Notes under the pieces: generated by a model
What the model was told of the DNA's origin: nothing
Seen by the model: only the letters and a program-made list of their open reading frames with translations
Database searches by the model: none
Translations under genes and position numbers: made by a program
Assembly: GCA_037783415.1 (NCBI GenBank)
Contig: JAZGTN010000007.1
Span: 2,129,501-2,193,500, forward strand
Reading direction: 5' to 3'
Source: Leptasterias polaris
Lineage: Eukaryota; Echinodermata; Asteroidea; Forcipulatida; Asteriidae
Length of the DNA stretch: 64,000 bases
Shown here: positions 29,683-41,446 of the stretch, piece by piece
How positions within the stretch are numbered: position 1 is the stretch's first letter
How the letters are laid out: the number at the start of each line of letters is the position of its first letter

Positions 29683-32400
29683 TGTCTCTTGTCCTGGTCG
29701 GAATTGATAATATATTTCCAATCAAACTAAAGTGAATAATAGATTTGATTTTGGAGTCCGACAGAGCTACGTTTGACATAAATTTGAGCATCATTACTTT
29801 GGTTGTTTGTCAGCTAGCAGTGTTTAACTGCCCACAGTTGGCAGCAAAGTACCGATTAATTTGTACCCTTTGTTTGTTTGTTTCTCACCGTGGTCTGTGC
29901 TCAATCTAACTAAAAGGTTGTGGACCATAATTTGATTTTGGAGTCGGAGATGGAGCGATGTTTAACATAAATTTTAGCTCCATTAATTAGCCTACTTTTG
30001 TTGTTGGTCTGCTAGAAATGTTTATAATATGGAAGGTATGTACGTTTGGTAATCATTCTTAAAATAATGGCAATACAAACTTATTGGTTAGAAGCCTACA
30101 GCAGCTTTAGATTGTATAAAGCATTTTGAGAAACATTTCACTCCGAAGTAATGTGGTTATGCATAAAGATAGCAGTCTTTATGCCACAAAATTTGAATCT
30201 GAGAAATGTCTCTGTCAGAAACGCTTTTCAGATTGTGTATGCTCCCAGGTAGCAAGCCCATATGGGCCCCATATGGGTCCCATATGGGCCAGAATATGGG
30301 CCCCATGTGGGGATAACCCATATGGGGCCCTGTGGATCCTGCACCCGGGATTCATATGGGGCCCATATGGGATGGCCCATAACCCATATGGGTCCCATAT
30401 GGGGCCCACATGGGCCAACATATGGGGCCCATATGGGTCCCATATGGGTTGGCCCAGATAACCTGTCTGGGATACATCTGGGGCCCATCTGGGTTATCCC
30501 TTTCCCTACTTGGCATGTATTATATATATAGTCCACAAACTGAAGAGCTACAGTCATGGTTAATAGTTTTTTAATAAAAAATGTCATTATTTGAATTAGC
30601 TTGTTTTAAATGAAAGCGTCTAATTGTAAATTTTATGTATGTATTTTTCTTATAGACGAATATCTTACAAAAAAGTACAAAAACAACTTTACAGAGCTAA
30701 ATTTCACTAAATTGTTTTAAAAAATTATTAAAAACACACTACTTCATGCCCTGTCCCATAAATTTGCATATTGCCAATATGGGTTTGCCCAGGTCTTACC
30801 AATATCGTACCCATATGGGTCTTTGCATATTCTAACCCCAAAGTTTGCTTAGGTCGTGCTTATAGGATAACCAAATGAACCTTTTCATATCACTGCACAC
30901 AAGGGATTGCTTAAAGGTAATTCCTATTCTTATGTGGGCCTTTCCATAAATGTTTCATCCAAGTTTGTCCGGAGAAAATTACAAAATCCATTGGAAGGGT
31001 CATAAACCCTTGGGTTTGCTAAACTAGACAATTATATTCTAAACTATAATATTAACCCCGTAATGGCCGAGGTCTTTCTTTGTATTATCTTTGCCCAGGT
31101 CTTTTTAATACAACCCATATGAGCCTTCCTGCCCATATGGGATTGTCCATATTTTTCCATATTTGATCTTTTGAATCTTCAGCCCATATGGGAATTAAAT
31201 GCCCATGTTTTCCCATATGATAACCACACGGGACAATGCATATTTTGCCCATATGGACTAGCCCATGTTTTCCCCACACGAAACCCATATGGGCCCCTTC
31301 ATATTCTGCCCATATGGGATTGTCCATGTTTTCCCCATCTGATACCCATATGGGTCCTTGCATATTTTGCTCATATGGGCTAGCCCATGTTTTACCCATA
31401 TATGATACCCATATGGGCCACTTCATATTCTGCCCATATGGGATTGCCCACATTTTCCCCATATGATACCCATATGGGCCCTTGCATATTCTGCCCATAT
31501 GGGCTAGCCCATGTTTTCCCCATATGATACCCATATGGGCCACTTCATATTCTGCCCATATGGGATTGCCCACATTTTCCCCATATGATACCCATATGGG
31601 CCCTTGCATATTCTGCCCATATGGGCTAGCCCATGTTTTCCCCATATGATACCCATATGGGCCACTTCATATTCTGCCCATATGGGATTGCCCACATTTT
31701 CCCCATATGATACCCATATGGGCCCTTGCATATTCTGCCCATATGGGAATGCCCATGTTCTCCCCTTATAATACCCATATGGGACAATGCATATTTTTCA
31801 CATATAGGCTAGCCCACGTTTTCCCCATATGATACCCATATGGGACACTGCATATTTTGCCCATATGGGCTAGCCCATGTTTTTCCCATATGGGCCCCAT
31901 ATGGGAATATTCCCCATAACCCACACCCATAAGGGCCCCATATGGGTACCATATGGGTTGGCCCAGGTCCATATGGCCCAGATATTTCCCATATGTGCCC
32001 CATATGGGCTTGCTACCTGGGCTATTAGGGATTTTTCTTCATGGGTGAACATATTTCGCTCCGGATTTTCGGCGATATCAAAAAAACGCGTCCACCTTTC
32101 GAAATTAAATTTTCACATGTGAATTTTATTGTCTACATCTACATTTATATACGGATTAAAACATTTCTACAGTTCCAAAAACCCAAGGTATACTTTGCCT
32201 TTAACAGACGACAGTTGACAGCAAAGTATACCGATTGATGTGCATGCTCCCCTCCTTTGTTTGTTTCTTGCACTGTCAGTAAGAGATGATAATTATGAAT
32301 ATAACAAACTAAACAAAGTTGGCCACTGATTTGATTTTGGAGTCAGATGGAATTAAATTTGACGTATGTGCGTTTTATTAGTTTCGTTGTTTGTCATCCG
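29683..32400 (+). repeat. Segmental duplication block Q, copy 1 (interrupted)
   Basis: 29683-30243 and 32022-32400 match 32447-33392 (copy 2) and, more loosely, 37800-39310 (copy 3). Landmarks: ATTTGATTTTGGAGTC, GTTTAACTGCCCAC, GGCAATACAAACTTATTGGT, CTCCGGATTTTCGGCGATAT. The interruption is the element at 30244-32021. Confidence 0.8.
30244..32021. mobile_element. CCCATATGGG-rich TIR element with visible empty site (1778 bp)
   Basis: Both ends carry the same 23-base inverted sequence, beginning CCCAGGTAGCAAGCCCATAT. Flanking CT at 30242-30243 and 32022-32023 is a 2-bp target duplication: the uninterrupted site TGTATGCTATTAGGG is present at 32984-32998 in the duplicate block. The interior is packed with the palindrome CCCATATGGG, arranged in part as 61-bp units in a 122-bp higher-order repeat (CTTGCATATTCTG at 31481, 31603, 31725). 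No protein is credible. It looks like a non-autonomous DNA transposon whose interior has become a satellite. Confidence 0.85.
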
Positions 32401-32446
32401 TAAATAATGATCAATCTCCTCAAACAATGTTAAGTGCATATCAATG

Positions 32447-33392
32447 CTGTCTCTTGTCCTGGTCGGGATTGATAATATATTTCCAATCAAACTAAAGTGA
32501 ATAACAGATTTGATTTTGGAGTCCGACAGAGCTACGTTTGACATAAATTTGAGCACAATTACTTTGGTTGTTTGTCAGCTAGCACTGTTTAACTGCCCCA
32601 CAGTTGGCAGCAAAGTACAGATTAATTTGTACCCTTTGTTTGTTTGTTTCTCACTATTCAATCTAACTAAAAGGTTGTGGACCATAATTTGATTTTGGAG
32701 TCAGAGATGGAGCGATGTTTAACATAAATTTTAGCTCCATTAATTAGCCTACTTTTGTTGTTGGTCTGCTAAAAGTGTTTGGAAGGTATACGTTTGGTAA
32801 TCATTCTTAAAATAATGGCAATACAAACTTATTGGTCAGAAGCCTACAGCAGCTTTAGATTGTATAAAGCATTTTCAGAAACATTTCACTTCGAAGTAAT
32901 GTGGTTATGCATAAAGATAGCAGTCTTTATGCCACAAAATTTGAATCTGAGAAGTGTCTCTGTCAGAAACGCTTTTCAGATTGTGTATGCTATTAGGGAT
33001 TTTTCTTCATGGGTGAACATATTTCGCTCCGGATTTTCGGCGATATCAAAAAAACGCGTCCACCTTTCGAAATTAAATTTTCACATGTGAATTTTATTGT
33101 CTACATCTACATTTATATACGGATTAAAACATTTCTACAGTTCCAAAAACCCAAGGTATACTTTGCCTTTAACAGACGACAGTTGACAGCAAAGTATACC
33201 GATTGATGTGCGTGCTCCCCTCCTTTGTTTGTTTCTTGCACTGTCAGAAAGAGATGATAATTATGAATATAACAAACTAAACAAAGTTGGCCACTGATTT
33301 GATTTTGGAGTCAGATGGAATTAAATTTGACGTATGTGCGTTTTATTAGTTTGGTTGTTTGTCATCTGTCAACAATTAAAGTAGACAGTTGA
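32447..33392 (+). repeat. Segmental duplication block Q, copy 2 (empty-site copy)
   Basis: Near-identical to block Q copy 1 without the CCCATATGGG element; the insertion point is 32990-32991. It contains only short AT-rich open frames, and no gene is seen. Confidence 0.8.
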
Positions 33393-34188
33393 CTGCACAT
33401 CACAGTACTGATTGATTCGCATGGGTCCATTAACAGCGGCCAGCCACCAACCCGGTCATTACCACGCTCTAAAGACTGGTCCATCAACCTGTTATTTTCA
33501 TTAAAGACTTTAAAAGGGAGTGCATTACTTGGTAAGAGTAAAACTATAAATGTTCACAGATGCACGCATATTTTAGGCCTAAGCCTATACATGGTCAAGG
33601 TGGGAAACTCAATTGGAAATATTTGTGCTTGAAATACTATATTTTATACTAATGGTTAATGCACAACCCTCTCATGAGCATTGTCCTCATTTGAGGATGG
33701 ATACTATTTGTCTTAATTTAAATATATCCAATGGGCCCAGGACTGCATTTCTTGCATCACGTAAAAAAAAAAAAAAAAAAGTAAAGGCATCTGCATCTGT
33801 TTGTCGCCCTCAAGTGACTTATTACAACAACATTTATTTCCATTTCACATAATATGTGTGCAAGTAACATACAAAATGATGATTTATATTAAAACAGAAT
33901 ACACTAATGATACTATATAATAGTAGGAAAAGGGCAGAGTTAGTGAAATGGAGGCAATCCCCGGTAAGCGTTTGCTTGATTTGGGAATGCCATACAGGAC
34001 AAGACAGACAACGGACACAAAAGACAAAAACATTTACAGACATGCAGACAGACAGACAAGAGGGCAAAAACACTATCAAAAATAACTTCAAGAATTAACA
34101 TGAGTAGATAAATTACTACGATAAGTAGTGATAACAATAATATACATTAATACAGTACAGAAAAAAAAAATAGCTTACAAAAGTAGAT

Positions 34189-34683
34189 TTAGAGGTAGGC
34201 TTTAACTTTACGTTTAAATACATTCAGTGAGGATGAGCTTTTGATGTCACTAGGAAGCTTGTTCCAGTTGGCCGCACCAGAGTACCGAATCGTGTGTTTG
34301 AAAACCTGTGTCCTGTGCTTAGGAATATGAATGTTTGTTGAAGTTCTGGAGTTATAGTCGTGAATGTTGTAGTTAAATTTAAAGAGCGATTGGAGGTGAG
34401 TGGGAAGTTTTTTGTTGAAGAATTTGTACATGAAGATGTTCTGATGATATTTGTTGATGTTATCGAGGTTAAGTAGGTTGAGCTCTTTGAATAGAGGATC
34501 CGTATGAGCAGTGTAATGAGCTTTTGAAACTAGGCGAATGGCTTTCTTTTGAAGGATGAGCAGTTTGTTGGTGTGTGTTCGAAACGTGTTTCCCCAGACT
34601 ACATTACAATAACTCAAGTAGGGGAGAATAAGAGAGCAATAAAGTGTTCGGAGAACTCTGGTTGGAAACAAGTGTAGTTTCAT
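34189..34683 (-). mobile_element. LINE reverse-transcriptase C-terminal fragment
   Basis: A 164-residue open frame reads LYCSLILPYLSYCNVVWGNT, LLILQKKAIRLV, and near the end YSGAANWNKLPSDIKSSSSL followed by FKRKVKAYL. This is the thumb and C-terminal region of a non-LTR retrotransposon polymerase (S-L-x-x-P-Y-L-x-Y-C and L-Q-K-x-A-I-R motifs). It is 5'-truncated at about 34683, as most LINE copies are; the palm with YxDD is absent. The frame has no stop before 34189, suggesting a fairly recent insertion. Confidence 0.85.
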
Positions 34684-34890
34684 TGCATATGCACATTAAT
34701 TGTTTAGTGTCTTCAGTGCTCGTTCCACGCTCAGCGTAAACCACATGTTTTCATGTTTAGTTTTTATCTTTCTTGCTAAAATTAGCCGGTAAAAAAATAT
34801 TATTGGTGAACATGTACCCTATATAATCTATCTGTTTCCATAATTGTCTCAATTCATTGCCCACTTTTTCGGATTCCTTCGATTTATATC

Positions 34891-36394
34891 TGTCCTCATT
34901 TGAGGACACTGCGCAGAAACAACAACAAATTATGCAACATGAACAGCGCCCTCACGTGCTCATATAAGGACAATGTTATGCACAGTCTATAAGCCTTTTC
35001 GCAATCTCAGTGCGCATGCGCGGGAATTGCCTGCCGACGAGTTTCTGGAGATAAACAATACGCGGCATCGCGTAACGACGGCTAGTAATGAGTGATATTG
35101 TTTGTAAAGAAAGTAAATATAAATAACTGAGAACAAATAAGACTTAATCATGTGTATGAAATCAAGATATCGGTTTGCTCATGTCGGAGAGACAGCTACT
35201 TACCTAGTTCTAAAATAATAGCACTTGACATCACAATGTCACCAATTTACTATTGCAAAAAACAAGAAATATTTCAAAATATATGGTCTGCACTATTTCA
35301 AACAGCTGCAAGTTAACTGTATCTAAACATGTATGCAAACAATAAATTTTACCAAATATTGCACTACATGTACATAATGCTTGATACGTTGTATGTTTGG
35401 CAAAAAAAGGAATATAGCGTTGTGAAAATGTTACAATAAATGATATGAATTTCTGAAAGATTGAAATGTATTTACCAAGTGTTTACCATGAGTAAAAAAT
35501 GTAAAAAACAAACGTACTACTGCAAATATAGTTAAACATGATAGGCAACATTTCAAGTCTATTAGCACACTCGTTTTTAATATGTTTATAATAAGCTTGC
35601 TTGCCCAATGCCACCACTTTGGGCCATCAACATTTCATTCATGCAACAATTTACTTTTTCAAGGGCCAACTAAATGTACCCCCCAAAAATGTCTTTTGGG
35701 TTTTTTTGTATTTGGGGCCCAACAGTAATTTCCAGTTTGCCAAGAAAATCCTTCAAAGCATCCTCATTCCAAAGTATAATCTCTTCGAAAGTAAGTTCAG
35801 ATGCATTTCCATCCATCATTCAGTGAAAAAATTGCGAAAAAACTTCATTTTCAGCGATACTATCAGGTCAATATTACGCGATTTGGCTATTCACAATGTG
35901 CACGCTGGTACAAGTAGCTAGGGGCAACGCTGTTTGTTTATCTCCAATGACCTATGACCAAAGTACCACAATGCATTTCGCGCTGAGATATTGCGAAAAG
36001 GCTTATAAGTTATAGTGGGATGGAGGGGGCGGGGAAGTGAAGGATGGGAGGGGAGGGGTTAAATGTGAGGGGAGGGGAGGAATAATACATTATCTTGAAA
36101 AATAACTAAAGGCAACCATTTATAATGTCACTAATGTATTTGTGTTTCTTATCATTACATAACCAGGAGCGAAACCCTAAACATAGTTGACACGCGGGAG
36201 GGGGGTGGGAGGGGGAGGGGGAAAGAAGAGGGGAGGGGATGGGATCGGAGGGGAGGGGGTATATGATGAAGGAGGGAGTAAAAAACCACAAATGAACACT
36301 GCAGCTCATTTATAATGGTATAACGGCATGTGAACAGTATATTGCTATTGTTGGTTTTGTTGTCATTGGTGCGCAGTGTCCTCAAATGAGGACA
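34891..36394. mobile_element. Middle TIR element of the nested set (about 1.5 kb)
   Basis: A perfect 25-base inverted pair at 34891-34915 and 36370-36394, starting TGTCCTCATTTGAGGACACT; the first 16 bases of each arm are themselves nearly palindromic. The interior is AT-rich with a purine-rich GGGAGGGG segment at 36010-36260. No gene is seen. Confidence 0.75.
34988..36007. mobile_element. Inner foldback element of the nested set (about 1 kb)
   Basis: Arms TATAAGCCTTTTCGCAAT (34988) and ATTGCGAAAAGGCTTATA (36007), continued by CTCAG/CTGAG and by GGAGATAAAC/GTTTATCTCC, are inverted within the middle element. It is likely an older foldback element. The interior open frames are short and unremarkable. 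Confidence 0.7.
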
Positions 36395-36517
36395 TGTGAA
36401 TAACTAATTAACGGATTATTTTTTTGGGTCGTATGCTTTTTACTACCCAATTTAATCTCAAAACAAAAAGTATATTTTTTTACAGCACTCAGAAAATAAT
36501 TTGCGCATGAGAGGGTT

Positions 36518-37352
36518 TCAAAGGTTTTTCCCCACTTTTTTCTTGTGACTCCGATCACCGATTGAGCTACGTTCACAGGTTATTTCATGTATATCTTAAT
36601 GTTGGGTCACATGATGAACTGTGGATACTGGACTTTGACAATTACCAATGTGACATTGTACTTTATAAAGAAAACAAACGGTCAAAAGTCATCAGAGTTT
36701 GTGATTTTTCTTTTGCCGGTATATTTGTTGATTAATTTGTCTATAATCTGTCATGGTCCCTTTTTAGGCTGTTCAATTTTTGCGTGGAACCTGATCTCTT
36801 ATACATTATTGGCTATTGTGGACATTTTCAAGAACCAAACTATGAGCTATAGGGCTTAAATAGAAATACTTTGTTCGGTCTTCGGCTTTATTTATTCCAG
36901 TCCTTTCCAATAGACCATAACACTGGGCTACATTAGTTCCCAGTTTGATAAAACAGTAAATGTGCTGTGACTATAGTCTTACCATCGCTCATTTAAAGGG
37001 TCTGTATACGTTTGGTAATGACTCTGAAAATTAATGGCAATACAATGTAGTATAATGAATGTTGAGAAACTTTTAACTTCGAAGAACTACGGTTATGGAA
37101 AAATGTATCACTTTTTATTCCCCAAAATTTGAATCTGAGAAGCGTTATGGCCATAACGCTTCTCAGACTGTGTAATCCTATGGGGAATATTCGTCCTGCG
37201 TGGAAATATTGGCTAAGGTATTTCGGTGATATCTCAAAAACGCGACCACCTTTTGAAGTGAAATTTTCACAGGTTAGTTTTATTGTATATACCTACATTT
37301 GAGTAGGATTAACACAACCAGTAGGCTCCAATTACCAAACGTATAGAGCACT
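36518..37352 (+). repeat. Segmental duplication block P, copy 2 (right part)
   Basis: Continues block P after the nested insertion. From about 37000 it is a TTAA element with ends AGGGTCTGTATACGTTTGG and CCAAACGTATAGAGCACTTT, and contains the 32-bp palindrome again at 37135-37166. Confidence 0.75.
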
Positions 37353-37534
37353 TTAAAGGTATTACTATACAGGATTATTAAGGATAAACAAACGTAGGCT
37401 ATAACTTCAGTCTGAAGCTTACTTCTTATTGAAGTTCATACTAGCAACATTGTTTTCATTTTTCTGTTAAACGATTTCCCTCTGAAATTAAGTTGTATTC
37501 GAGAAAACAGTATCCTATCTGAAACCTATAAAGC

Positions 37535-37552
37535 AGGGGGGGGGGGGGGGGG
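37535..37552 (+). repeat. Poly-G run
   Basis: About 18 guanines in a row. Similar runs occur at 24072-24082, 39325-39340, 46250-46262 and 51478-51487. Confidence 0.8.
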
Positions 37553-37858
37553 GAAGGAATAGGCCTAGCTCATTTCGATTATTACAGTCAACCAAAATTA
37601 TAGGATAAGTGTTTACATGCTGAAAATTGTGAATGGTTTTTCACTATTTTCCCCTGACTCAAACAATGAATAAAGACCTATTTTTACAGGTTAGTTATTT
37701 CATGTATTTGATCACACAAAACGTGAACAATGTCTGCGATTGTTTTTTCAACTCTACCATTCAATCCTGTATATAACTTTTACAAGTCTAACACATAATG
37801 GTCCATCTCCCCAAACAATGATAAGTGCAAATTAGTGTTGTCTCTTGTTCTGGTCTCG

Positions 37859-37999
37859 TTTTTTTTCCCAGGAGAGATGAGGCCACTTAGCATAAATTGG
37901 CGTGTTTTCTACCAAAATCAGTCTTTTTAAAATTTATTACAAAAGTTATAATAACACGCAAATTTATGCTAAGTGGCCTCATCTCTCCTGGGAAAAAAA
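37859..37999. mobile_element. Long hairpin element (141 bp)
   Basis: Arms of about 45 bases starting TTTTTTTTCCCAGGAGAGAT and ending ATCTCTCCTGGGAAAAAAAA enclose a loop of about 45 bases. Arm pairing is almost perfect, so it is young or conserved. Blocks Q copy 1 and 2 lack it at the same point. Confidence 0.8.
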
Positions 38000-38372
38000 A
38001 ATACGCCTCCTGGTCACAGGATGGATATAACATTTTCAATCAAACTAAAGTGAACAATAGATTTGATTTTGGAGTCAGACGGAGCTACGTTTGACATAAA
38101 TTTGAGCACCATTACTTTGGTTGTTTGTCAGCTAGCAGTGTTTAACTGCCCACCGTTGGCAGCAAAGTACCGATTAATTTGTACCCTTTGTTTGTTTGTT
38201 TCTCACTATTCAATCTAACTAAAAGGTTGTGGACCATAATTTGATTTTGGAGTCAGAGATGGAGCGATGTTTAACATAAATTTTAACTCCATTAATTAGC
38301 CTACTTTTGTTGTTGGTCTGCTAAAAGTGTTTTATATAGGGAAGGCATACGTTTGGTAATCGCTCTTATATT

Positions 38373-38815
38373 TAATAATAATAATAATAATAATTATAGT
38401 GGCTTCTTATATAGCGCTCATATCCGTCACTCAGTGACGCTCAAGGCGCTTCAACAGTCAATATTTTCCTGCAAGGTATATATGTGGAGCTACTTTTTGA
38501 ATTTTGAGGCCTATTACTTTACATAGCACCATGTAATGGTTTACAAGGTGCTGTGGCGCAATATGCAGCCGATCAAACCAGGAACACCGAGGCGAACCCC
38601 TTCTCTTTTCGATAAGTGCACTGGGTTCTTTTACGTGCATTACACAACACACGGGACCAACGGCTTTACGTCCCATCCGAAGGACGAAGCAATAATGGTT
38701 GAGTGTCTTGCTTAATAAGGACACAAGTGTCACGACCGGGACTCGAACCCACACTCTGCTGATCAGAAACACCAGAGCTTGAGTCCGGTGCTCTTATCCG
38801 CTCGGCCACGACACT
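38373..38815 (-). mobile_element. tRNA-derived SINE, full-length-looking copy
   Basis: On the minus strand: GTCGTGGCCGAGCGGATAAG (box A) and GTGGGTTCGAGTCCCGGTCG (box B, near 38735-38755), then GACACTTGTGTCCTTATTAA and a body ending in an AAT microsatellite (38372-38392). Loop and stem residues fit a Leu/Ser tRNA ancestor. It is inserted in block Q copy 3. Confidence 0.88.
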
Positions 38816-39796
38816 AGTCCAATTTAATGGCAATATAAACTCATTGGTTTATCTACAACAGCTTTTGATAGTATAAAGCATTTTTGAAAACAGTTTCACT
38901 TCGAGTAATGTGGTTATGTCAACAGATAACAGTTTTTATGCCCCAAAATTTGAATCTGAGAAACGTTTCTGTCGGAAACGCTTCTTAGATTGTGTGCTCC
39001 GGATTTTCGGCAATATTACGTACATTTAAACAGGGTTAAAACAATCGAACGGTTAAAAAAAACATAAAAAAACCATCAATGGAATACTTTGCCTTAACAC
39101 GACAGTTGACAGCAAAGTACCTATTGATTTGCGTGCTCATTACCCTTTGTTTGTTTCTTGCACTATCACATAGTAAGAGATGATATTTATGATTAACAAA
39201 CTAAATAAAGTTGGTGACCGATTTGATTTTGGTGTCAAACGGAGCAATTCATTTTGACGTAAATGTGCGTTCCATTACATTGGTTGTTTGTCATCTGTCT
39301 GTAGCGCACTATGAGCACTCAAAGGGGGGGGGGGGGGGGCTGGTCTATATAAAATCTGATGTGAAGCTTCTACTAATGTTTGAGAATCTTGGTTTATTAA
39401 GTCTCAATCACCGTGAAAACTGTAACAAGATAAATAACAGAAAACAATTTACCATTTTGATAAGTAACAACAATGAAGGTGTGGTCATAACATACTATAC
39501 TCAAGAACCGTATATCCATAATGCACCTAGCATTAGTCGGTTTGAAGTTAATTTCCCTATACAAACTCAATGTAAACAAACAGTTCCCTTAAACAGAAAT
39601 AAATGTCTGCATTGAACCTACGGTTTCTGCAATCATCTTAATCACTACGACTTCTCCAATCATTTATAAAACACACTGTGTAGTCCTTAATCATCATACA
39701 AATATATGACATAATAACAATAACATAAAATAATCCTCACCGTTCACGCCATAGACCAGCTGATAAAACTTCCAGCATTCAACCCTGATCACTTAA

Positions 39797-40640
39797 TGAC
39801 TACTTCGACTCTATTTAGCCTGGACGAAATGAAATACAAATCTAGAATCACTTCTATGCAATGAAACAATGTAATGAACAATAGCAAAATAAACATGCAC
39901 ATGTACTCTCAAAACCCCTTGAAAATAGACACAATTTCTGCATTAACAGTAAAGAAACTATATGCAAGTGATAATACGACAATATCCATGATATAGTAAG
40001 CATCAAATAACATTATTGTCTTACCCATAAACACGATGCAAAAGGGGCAAGTAGCCAAAAGATTCATCCGAAACGAACGGATAAGTTTTGTGGTTTACAA
40101 CTTTCAAGCATGACAAATCATAGAAAATCATGATTACGAGAGAGCGCTAATCACAACTAGACTTTCCTTAAGTCAACTGAACGCTTTAGCTAAAACGCGC
40201 CAAGTCACCAGTTACAACTACTTCAACTCTAAAAATTAGCCTAGACGAAATGAAATACAAATCTAGAATCACTTCTATGCAATGAAACAATGTAATGAAC
40301 AATAGCAAAATAAACGTGCACATGTACTCTCAAAACCCCTTGAAAATACACACAATTTCTGCATTAACAGTAAAGAAACTATATGCAAGTGATAATACGA
40401 CAATATCCATGATATAGTAAGCATCAAATAACATTACTGTCTTACCCATAAACACGATACAAAGGGGGAAAGTAGCCAAAAGATTCATCCGAAACGAACG
40501 GATAAGTTTTGTGGTTTACAACTTTCAAGCATGACAGACAAATGATAGAAAAACATGATTACGAGAGGGCGCTAATCACGACTAGACTTTCCTTAAGTCT
40601 ACTGAACGCTTTAGCTAAAATGCGCCAAGTCGCCAGTTAC
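39797..40640 (+). repeat. 421-bp direct tandem duplication
   Basis: 39797-40217 and 40218-40640 are about 95 percent alike by eye (GACGAAATGAAATACAAATC, CATCCGAAACGAACGGATAA in both). Read on the minus strand each unit begins TGTAACTGG, and the outer copy ends GAAGTAGTCA, so an LTR pair without internal region is possible. No primer-binding site is recognised. Confidence 0.75.
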
Positions 40641-40962
40641 ACTGTCAAAAAACTCAATTAAAAGCAGATAATTGACAACACAGCACGGACTTTGTTTATT
40701 AATGGAAATAATGACGAAACGCAATACAGACAGGTTATCTTGTCATGAACGCGTGTAGATCGTTGTGGAGTGAAATTGCCAAACACTTTTCATTCTTCAT
40801 TGGTAAGTTTGATTTAACTCTACACAAAACCTTTTGTAAATTATAATTGTATCGGTCTTTTTGTATTCTGTGAAAATATTTTCGAGGGCGGTGTTTTTAA
40901 AGACAGTTCAAAGCAAATGTAATTATAAAGCAAATTCGCTTCAATCCGAAACCTCATACCAA

Positions 40963-41446
40963 GGCTGCTGCTACTGCTGCTGCTGATACTGGTACAGCTA
41001 TGCTACTGCTGCGGAGAGCTACTGCTGCTGCTGTTGCTGATGTTACTGCTGCTGCGACTGCTTACACTATGATACTGCTACTGCTGCTTCTGCTGATACT
41101 GCTACAGCTAGTGCTGTTGCTACTGCTACTGTTACCTGCTTCTGCTGTAAAATTACTACTGATGCTGCTGCCTCTGCTATACTAGGGCCTATACTGCTAT
41201 TGCTGCTGCATTTACTGCTACTGCTATTACTGCTGCTACTATATACTATATACTGCCACTACTGCTGCTGCTGCTGCCTGCTGATAATGCTACTCCTAAG
41301 TGCCTCTGCTGCTAATGCATAACTGCTGCTGCTCACTGCTGCAGTACTGCTATTTTTACTGCTGCTGTTGCTGCTTCTGCTATTAATGGTGTACTGCTTT
41401 TTCTATTGCTGCCGTTGCTGCTGCTGCTGCTGTTCTTCTTCTGCTG
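40963..41446 (+). repeat. CTG/TGC-rich trinucleotide tract upstream of copy B start
   Basis: Interrupted (CTG)n with ACTGCTACTGCTGCT variants, ending about 180 bases before the copy B ATG. It probably lies in the promoter or 5' UTR. Long frames across it (poly-Leu, poly-Ala, poly-Cys) are artefacts. Confidence 0.85.

Larger units (their letters stand above)
33665..36517. mobile_element. Outer TIR element of a nested set (about 2.85 kb)
   Basis: Left end AACCCTCTCATGAGC and right end GCGCATGAGAGGGTT are inverted and interrupt block P copy 2: left flank TTAATGCAC, right flank TCAAAGGTTTTTCCCCAC, where block P copy 1 reads straight through at about 28440-28460. Both ends next carry GTCCTCATTTGAGGA-type palindromes. 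It holds a LINE fragment (34189-34683) and two inner TIR pairs. No transposase is seen. Confidence 0.7.
37800..39310 (+). repeat. Segmental duplication block Q, copy 3 (diverged)
   Basis: Shares with copies 1 and 2 the landmarks GGAGCTACGTTTGACATAAA, TCAGCTAGCAGTGTTTAACT and CTCCGGATTTTCGGCAATAT. It carries a hairpin element (37859-37999) and a SINE (38373-38815). No gene is seen. Confidence 0.7.

Noticed and set aside
31085..31645. 186-aa minus-strand open frame
   Set aside because: It lies wholly in the CCCATATGGG array and is made of repeated HMG/YGQN units; other frames in the array are also open.
38735..38815. tRNA gene (Leu/Ser-like) on the minus strand
   Set aside because: A and B boxes are present, but the sequence continues into a SINE body with related copies at 16231 and 23257; it is a SINE head, not a tRNA gene.
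39211..39615. 134-aa open frame
   Set aside because: It starts in a duplicated repeat block, crosses a poly-G run and has no recognisable domain or splice context.
41000..41446. Leucine-, alanine- and cysteine-rich open frames
   Set aside because: They translate the CTG tract; composition explains them.
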